Below, piece by piece: positions 59,748 through 64,000 of a stretch of 64,000 nucleotides of DNA. Numbering within the stretch: position 1 is the stretch's first letter; every line of letters begins with the position of its first letter. The notes below the pieces were generated by a model. The model had not been told where the DNA came from, did not search any database, and was given only the letters and a program-made list of their open reading frames with translations. A program made the position numbers and the translations under genes. Origin of the DNA: Taklimakanibacter albus (GTDB lineage Bacteria; Pseudomonadota; Alphaproteobacteria; Rhizobiales; Aestuariivirgaceae). The DNA lies in assembly GCF_016595235.1 (NCBI RefSeq), contig NZ_JAENHL010000008.1, forward strand, positions 540,390 through 604,389, in the 5' to 3' direction.

Positions 59748-60740
59748 ATGATCGTCTCACCGCATCATCTCGACCTTACCGTGACGGGCAAACAGCATCT
59801 CGACATCCATCTTGCCGATGGCCTGTCCCTGCCCTTGACCATTGTCCATCGCGGCCAGGGCCCTGCCGTGCTCGTGGCGGGCGGCACACATGGCGATGAA
59901 TTCGAAGGCCAGATCGCGCTGACGCGCCTCGCCCGCACCATCGCGGCGGACGACGTCCTGGGCACGCTTATCCTCATGCCGTTTCACAATGTGCCGGCCT
60001 GCCAGGCCGGCACGCGGCTCACGCCGGGCGATGGCTGCGATCTCAACCGGCTCTATGGCCGGCCCCACGGTTCAGGCCCGGCCCATCTCATTGCCCGATT
60101 CGTCGAGACTACCCTCCTGCCCCGTATCGACTGGGTCATCGATCTGCATTCCGGCGGCAAAGCGCATGAATTCGTGCTGAGCTCGAATGTCCAGGCGCGT
60201 TATCCATCGGCCGAATGTGATGCGATGCTGGCGCCGCTGCTCGCATTCGATGCGCCTTATGCCATCGTCTTCGACGAAGTCCCCGCCTCGCCTCATATGC
60301 CGCATGGCGGCACGCTGGAGGACGCTGCGCGCGCACTCGGCAAAAAGGCGATCTCTTCGGAATTGGGTGGCGCCGGGCGCGCCACGCCGCAGTCGCTCGC
60401 CGTCGCGGAGCGCGGCTTGCGCAATCTGTTGTCCCATATCGGCGTCGTTCCATCCGATGACGCGAGGCGTCCCGAACAGAGTCGGTCACGCCTGCTTTTT
60501 CTGGGACGACCAGAGCATCATGTGACGATCGCGACCACCGGCTGCTTCGCGCCTCTCGTCGAGCTCGGCACAGAGGTCCGCCGCGGCGATCTTCTCGGCC
60601 ATATCGAGAGCCGGGAAACCGCCGAAGCCATTCATGCACCGACGGCCGGCGTCGTGATCGCGGTGGCGAGCCGGGGACGGCAGCAGAAGGGTAATGCCGT
60701 CATCTACCTCGCCGACGACATCACTCCAGAAAAGACTTGA
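59748..60740 (+). CDS. succinylglutamate desuccinylase/aspartoacylase family protein (DoeB-like)
   Basis: A protein of 330 residues from ATG 59748. The zinc site is H48 and E51 (GGTHGDEFEG) and H134 (DLHSGG); DLNRLYG (98-104) binds substrate carboxylate in the family. The overall shape is like N2-acetyl-diaminobutyrate deacetylase (DoeB) of ectoine catabolism and other N-acyl amino acid deacylases, including the C-terminal barrel-like APTAGVVIAVA segment. Its end overlaps the convergent aldolase gene by 20 bp. The partners beside it are a polar amino acid importer, RidA and an aldolase, so an N-acyl amino acid substrate is plausible. Confidence 0.85.
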   Translation: MIVSPHHLDLTVTGKQHLDIHLADGLSLPLTIVHRGQGPAVLVAGGTHGDEFEGQIALTRLARTIAADDVLGTLILMPFHNVPACQAGTRLTPGDGCDLNRLYGRPHGSGPAHLIARFVETTLLPRIDWVIDLHSGGKAHEFVLSSNVQARYPSAECDAMLAPLLAFDAPYAIVFDEVPASPHMPHGGTLEDAARALGKKAISSELGGAGRATPQSLAVAERGLRNLLSHIGVVPSDDARRPEQSRSRLLFLGRPEHHVTIATTGCFAPLVELGTEVRRGDLLGHIESRETAEAIHAPTAGVVIAVASRGRQQKGNAVIYLADDITPEKT

Positions 60741-61425
60741 AACCGACCATCATCGCAGTGAGCTCATCACCCCCGGCGACGAAGCTGGCGCCCAGCCCGG
60801 CGGCCTGGCTGGCATAATTGCGCGTCGGCCCGGCGGCGGCGAAGCGCTTGCCGGCCTTGCGCGCAGTTTCGGCGACGAGTTTCAGATCGGCCGCATCTGC
60901 CGCCGTATCGGCGAAAAGACCACGGCCGCGGGTGAGCGACAGGTCGCCCGGTCCGATGAACAGGCCATCGACGCACGGCAGCGCGGCGATCTCCGCCATG
61001 GCGGCGAAGGCGCCCGGCGTCTCGATCATGGCGTAACAGAGCCGCTTGGCGTTCTCGGCCGCGATATAGTCCGCACCGACGCTGCCATACTTCATGGTCC
61101 GGCTGTAACCGATGCCGCGCGAGCCGAGCGGCGGATATTTGGAGAAGGCGGTGACCCGCGCCGCATGGTCGAGGCCCTCGATCTGCGGCAGGATGACGCC
61201 CGCCGCCCCCATATCGAGCGCCGCCTGGATCTGGATCCGGCTCGCTTCTCCCACCCGCACATAAGGCTCGAGGCCGATCCCGGCGCAGAAGGACACCAGC
61301 CGGTCGAGCGCCGTCACATCGAGGACGCCATGCTCGCCGTCGAACACCACCATGTCGTAGCCGGCCAGACGCGCGATCTCGCAGGCCTGCTGATTGGCCG
61401 TCTGCAGCCAAAAGGCTTGTTTCAT
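60721..61425 (-). CDS. HpcH/HpaI aldolase family protein, second copy
   Basis: A 234-residue protein. Catalytic H32 (FDGEHG), R63 (GEASRIQIQ) or R57 in the YVRVG segment for substrate, and metal ligands E135 (IETPG) and D161 (GPGDLS). It starts in a 4-bp overlap with the RidA stop, so it is translationally coupled to the importer operon. It may release pyruvate or a related oxo acid from the imported compound. Confidence 0.88.
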   Translation of the reverse strand: MKQAFWLQTANQQACEIARLAGYDMVVFDGEHGVLDVTALDRLVSFCAGIGLEPYVRVGEASRIQIQAALDMGAAGVILPQIEGLDHAARVTAFSKYPPLGSRGIGYSRTMKYGSVGADYIAAENAKRLCYAMIETPGAFAAMAEIAALPCVDGLFIGPGDLSLTRGRGLFADTAADAADLKLVAETARKAGKRFAAAGPTRNYASQAAGLGASFVAGGDELTAMMVGFKSFLE

Positions 61426-61796
61426 GAACTCACTCCCGCAATGACATCCACTTCGAGGCGGGCATCGATGGTCAGTCCCGCCACCATGGAGATACGCGCC
61501 GGCGGTGATTTGGGGAAGAGCTCGCGATAGGCGATATTGAAGGCGTCGAAATCCTCCGCATGGGTGAGGATGATGTTCACCTTGAGCGCGTCGGCGAGTG
61601 TGGCGCCGGCCTTTTCGAGGACACGTTCGATATTCCTGAAAGTCTGGCGGGTCTCGGCGGCGATGCCGCCTTTGACGATCTCACCCTTGTCGTCGAAGGC
61701 GACCATGCCCGATACGAAGATGATGTCGCCGAAGCGCACCGCGTCCGAAAGCGGCAGGCCCTCCGCATTGTCCAGGGTGATTGTTTCGCGCTTCAT
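61422..61796 (-). CDS. Rid family (RidA-like) enamine/imine deaminase
   Basis: A 124-residue protein with the family N-terminal DAVRFGDIIFVSGMVAFD, the QTFRNIERVLEKAGATLAD helix and the active-site arginine in PPARISMV, plus the C-terminal acid pattern LEVDVIA. RidA proteins hydrolyse reactive enamine intermediates made by PLP enzymes or oxidases. It overlaps the permease stop and the aldolase start by 4 bp each. Confidence 0.9.
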   Translation of the reverse strand: MKRETITLDNAEGLPLSDAVRFGDIIFVSGMVAFDDKGEIVKGGIAAETRQTFRNIERVLEKAGATLADALKVNIILTHAEDFDAFNIAYRELFPKSPPARISMVAGLTIDARLEVDVIAGVSS

Positions 61797-62509
61797 GCTT
61801 TTGCTTCCTTCAATGCGGCTTTGAGAAAAAGCCAGGGTGACAATCGGCGCTCCATATAACGCACGGCGGTGACGATCAGGAGCGCGAAGACGAGATAGAT
61901 CGCGCCCGCGACGAGGAGCGGCGTGATCGGATCGAAGGTGTTGAAATAGATCTGGTTGGCGGCGCCGATGAGGTCGGTGATGGTGATGAAATTGACGGCG
62001 GCGGTGCCCTTCAGCACGAAGACCAGCTCATTGCCGTAGGCCCTCATGCAGAGCCGCGCCGCTCCTGGAAGGGCGAAGCGCAGGAAAGTCTGGAACCGGC
62101 TGAAGCCGAATGCGCGGGCCGCCTCGATATCGCCCACCGCGACATTGCGCAAGGCGAGCGCGAAGATCTCGGCCAGGAAGCCGGCTGAATTGAGCGACAG
62201 CGCCAGGACCGCGATCGGCATCGGCCGCGCGATCAGGTGCCATAAGATGCTGTCCTTGATGCCGGGGATCTGCGGCAGGCCGTAATAGAGAAGGAAAAGC
62301 ACGGCCAGAATGGGCGCGCCCCGGAAGAAGAAGATGAAGCTCCGCGCGAAGGCACGTGCGGCGCGCGACGCCGAATTGCGCGCCAGCGCCACTGGCAGCG
62401 CGATCAGAAAGCCGAAGATGGTGACGAGCACGGTAAGCTCGATCGTGGTCACGGCTCCTTGCACCAGCAAGGGCACAAAGGTCAGGAAGGTCTCCCAATC
62501 GAGGATCAT
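61793..62509 (-). CDS. polar amino acid ABC transporter permease, HisM type
   Basis: A protein of 238 residues from ATG 62509, overlapping the HisQ stop by 4 bp; a longer frame to 62770 is a shadow. FFRGAPILAVLFLLYYGLP and the EAA-like GDIEAARAFGFSRFQTF loop mark the HisMQ family. Confidence 0.92.
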   Translation of the reverse strand: MILDWETFLTFVPLLVQGAVTTIELTVLVTIFGFLIALPVALARNSASRAARAFARSFIFFFRGAPILAVLFLLYYGLPQIPGIKDSILWHLIARPMPIAVLALSLNSAGFLAEIFALALRNVAVGDIEAARAFGFSRFQTFLRFALPGAARLCMRAYGNELVFVLKGTAAVNFITITDLIGAANQIYFNTFDPITPLLVAGAIYLVFALLIVTAVRYMERRLSPWLFLKAALKEAKA

Positions 62510-63222
62510 GCGGAAGGTCCGCGCCGCAAATGCGCGTAGAGATTGGTCTCGGCCCGCATCTGGAAAATCTGCATGAGTGCCGCGATGGCGAGATAGATGA
62601 CCAGCGACGCGATGAAGAACTGGAAATAGAGCTTGGTGTTCTGGCCGGCATCGCCGGCGGCGCGGATGAGGTCCTGCAAGCCGATGGCCGAGACGAGCGG
62701 CGTGTTCTTGAAGGTCGTCATCAAGAGATTGGCGAGCGCGCCGAGCGACAGGCGAAAGGCCACCGGCCACTTGATGCGCCGGAAGACCAGGAAGCGGCTC
62801 ATGCCGAAGGCGAGGCCCGCTTCGACCTGGCCCTTCGGTATGGCCTGGAAAGCGCCGCGGAAGACTTCGCTCGCATAGGCGGCATGGATGAGGCTCAAGG
62901 CCAGCGTGCCGGCCCAGAAGGGACTGACCTCGATGAAGCTGTCGATGCCGAAGGGCCGCAGCAGCGCCATGATGAGGAAGGAAAGGCCGTAATAGAGGAG
63001 CAGGATGACGAGCAGCTCTGGCACGCTGCGCATCACGACATTATAGGCGGCGAGGCCGTGGCTCAGGGCGCGGAAGCGGGATAGCTCGCCCAGTGCCGCC
63101 AGGAGCCCGAGCCCGGTACCGATGAGAACCGAGGCGAGGCCGAGCCTGAGCGTCAGCCACAGGCCGGCGGCGAGTTCATCGCCCCAGCCCGTGGCTCCCG
63201 GCAGAAAAAGCGACCAGTCCAT
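62506..63222 (-). CDS. polar amino acid ABC transporter permease, HisQ type
   Basis: A 238-residue permease. MRSVPELLVILLLYYGLSF and GQVEAGLAFGMSRFLVFRRI are the family loops. It forms a heterodimer with the HisM-type protein. A large intergenic repeat separates it from the binding-protein gene. No ATPase gene lies in the window. Confidence 0.92.
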   Translation of the reverse strand: MDWSLFLPGATGWGDELAAGLWLTLRLGLASVLIGTGLGLLAALGELSRFRALSHGLAAYNVVMRSVPELLVILLLYYGLSFLIMALLRPFGIDSFIEVSPFWAGTLALSLIHAAYASEVFRGAFQAIPKGQVEAGLAFGMSRFLVFRRIKWPVAFRLSLGALANLLMTTFKNTPLVSAIGLQDLIRAAGDAGQNTKLYFQFFIASLVIYLAIAALMQIFQMRAETNLYAHLRRGPSA

Positions 63223-63264
63223 GCTTCAATGCGCGACGACGGAGAAGATCATCTCTTGAAACAC

Positions 63265-63375
63265 CCTCACGCTGAGGTGGCCGCGCAGCGGCCCTCGAAG
63301 CGTCCATCAGGATAGAGCGAGACTGCTGCGACAGCCCCTTCGAGGCCCGCCTTCGGCAGGCACCTCAGGGTGAGG
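63265..63375. repeat. composite palindromic intergenic repeat (CCTCA type)
   Basis: Outer arms CCTCACGCTGAGGTG (63265-63279) and CACCTCAGGGTGAGG (63361-63375) pair with one mismatch; second arms CCTCGAAG (63293-63300) and CTTCGAGG (63338-63345) pair perfectly. The small hairpin GGCCGCGCAGCGGCC (63279-63293) lies inside the left half and GCCTTCGGC inside the right. Such multi-hairpin units resemble repeats common between genes in Hyphomicrobiales. It sits between binding-protein and permease genes. Confidence 0.65.
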
Positions 63376-63421
63376 ATCGTGCGGTGGATCAAGCTCATCA
63401 GAATACTCCCCCGGATCCGCC

Positions 63422-64000
63422 TCATTGCCAGAGCTTGTCGGCGCGGATGTCGGCGCCGGGCACCCATTTCTGCTCGATCTTGTCGAAGGTGCCGTCGGCA
63501 TAGATGGCGCGGATCGCCTCATCGACCTTGGCCTTCAGCGGATCACCTTTGGCGAACATGGCGCCGACGCCACGGCCCAGCACTTCCGGATTGTCGATGA
63601 CGGGACCGGCCACCTCGAAATCCTGGCCTGCCGGCGAGGCGAGGAACTCATTGGCCGGCATCTGCTCGCCGAAGGCAAGGTCGATGCGGCCATTGACCAG
63701 ATCGGCATGGATCTGATCGGCATTCTCATACCCGACCGGCTCGAGCTCGCCCGCATGATATTTGCGGACATACTGATCCTGCGTGGCGCCGGCATAGACG
63801 CCGACCCGTTTGCCCTTGATGTCCTGGGCGAAGTCCTTGAAGGCGCCCTTCTTGCCGTAGAAGACGAATTTGCCGGCGTAATAAGGAATGGAAAAATCGG
63901 CGACCTTCTCGCGCTCCGGCTTGATCGACATGGAGGAGAAAACCATGTTGTATTTGCGGGCGAGGAGTGCCGCGATCATGCCGTCGAAATCCTGCTTCAC
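63422..64000 (-). CDS. polar amino acid ABC transporter binding protein (SBP_bac_3 family), N-terminus cut off by window edge
   Basis: The C-terminal 192 residues of a HisJ/ArtJ-like binding protein. SSMSIKPEREKVADFSIPYY is the family motif (usually S-x-T-x-R-x2-V-x-FS-PY), here with the arginine kept as PERE. GVYAGATQDQYVRKY and GRIDLAFGEQMPANEFL follow. The ending VDEAIRAIYADGTFDKIEQKW is standard. Signal peptide and start are outside the window. Arginine, ornithine, octopine or ectoine-type ligands are all possible for the family. Confidence 0.88.
   Translation of the reverse strand: MKQDFDGMIAALLARKYNMVFSSMSIKPEREKVADFSIPYYAGKFVFYGKKGAFKDFAQDIKGKRVGVYAGATQDQYVRKYHAGELEPVGYENADQIHADLVNGRIDLAFGEQMPANEFLASPAGQDFEVAGPVIDNPEVLGRGVGAMFAKGDPLKAKVDEAIRAIYADGTFDKIEQKWVPGADIRADKLWQ

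Noticed and set aside
14121-60740. An ectoine degradation pathway from DoeA-like M24 and DoeB-like deacylase
   Set aside because: The genes are 34 kb apart in separately regulated clusters, DoeC and DoeD are not seen, and the M24 N-terminal motifs differ from DoeA.
1-64000. tRNA, rRNA, CRISPR arrays, insertion sequences, phage genes
   Set aside because: No regularly spaced repeats, cloverleaf-like segments, transposase motifs or phage proteins were seen in either strand.

Overview
The window looks like accessory catabolic DNA from a soil- or plant-associated alphaproteobacterium, most likely of the Hyphomicrobiales (Rhizobiales). This is inferred from the high GC content, the many solute importers each beside its own regulator and catabolic enzymes, and intergenic palindromes with GCGCGTGATC/GATCACGCGC arms or CCTCA(C/T)GCTGAGG blocks that resemble rhizobial intergenic repeats. 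I see no rRNA, tRNA, CRISPR array, transposase, phage gene or replication origin. Nearly all sequence is coding, with frequent 4-bp start/stop overlaps.

Layout. 1-6.2 kb: a DSD1-like PLP enzyme (cut by the window edge) divergent from an M81 (MlrC-like) protein; an SDR; a frameshifted nagA; and a TetR gene divergent from two small membrane-protein genes, with twin operators over a clear promoter. 6.3-14.1 kb: a LacI regulator, a ribose-type ABC importer, a phosphotriesterase-like hydrolase, a GATase1-like protein, a PfkB kinase and a DUF1688 (Urc4-like) protein. 14.1-25.8 kb: an IclR regulator sits between two operons that share the same palindrome. One holds a PotD/PotB/PotC-type importer, an M24, an M81 and another M24 protein; the other holds a DAO-type flavoprotein oxidase, a third M24 protein and the ATPase of the importer. 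All three M24 proteins have lost metal-ligand positions, as in creatinase. 26.0-35.9 kb: a second sugar importer with a SIS protein, a FAD oxidoreductase, a GntR/UTRA regulator, an FGGY kinase and a creatininase-family hydrolase.

35.9-47.4 kb: a Liv-type importer in one operon with an aldehyde dehydrogenase, an atypical M19 protein lacking canonical metal ligands, an unrecognised 806-residue protein and an Ldh-family oxidoreductase, with a divergent LysR gene. 47.4-54.9 kb: a GntR/FCD-headed operon with another PotABCD-type importer, an RraA-family protein, an HpcH/HpaI aldolase, a nitrilase-family amidohydrolase and a DUF1989 protein. 55.2-56.2 kb: a lone TadG-like protein. 56.3-59.4 kb: an ATPase and a tandem permease of the NitT/TauT type without a binding protein. 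59.7-64 kb: a DoeB/AstE-family deacylase convergent to a polar amino acid importer operon that ends in RidA and HpcH/HpaI genes.

Seven ABC transport systems thus occur in 64 kb. The usual logic is: a regulator senses a small nitrogen-rich, sugar or acid compound; the importer brings it in; neighbouring hydrolases, oxidases and aldolases break it down. No substrate can be named from sequence alone. The most novel-looking parts are the IclR regulon built on three metal-less M24 paralogues, and the Liv operon with the 806-residue protein beside an M19 protein lacking its metal site. Five of the six binding-protein genes in the window are followed by a stem-loop before the permease or enzyme genes, which may set high binding-protein levels.
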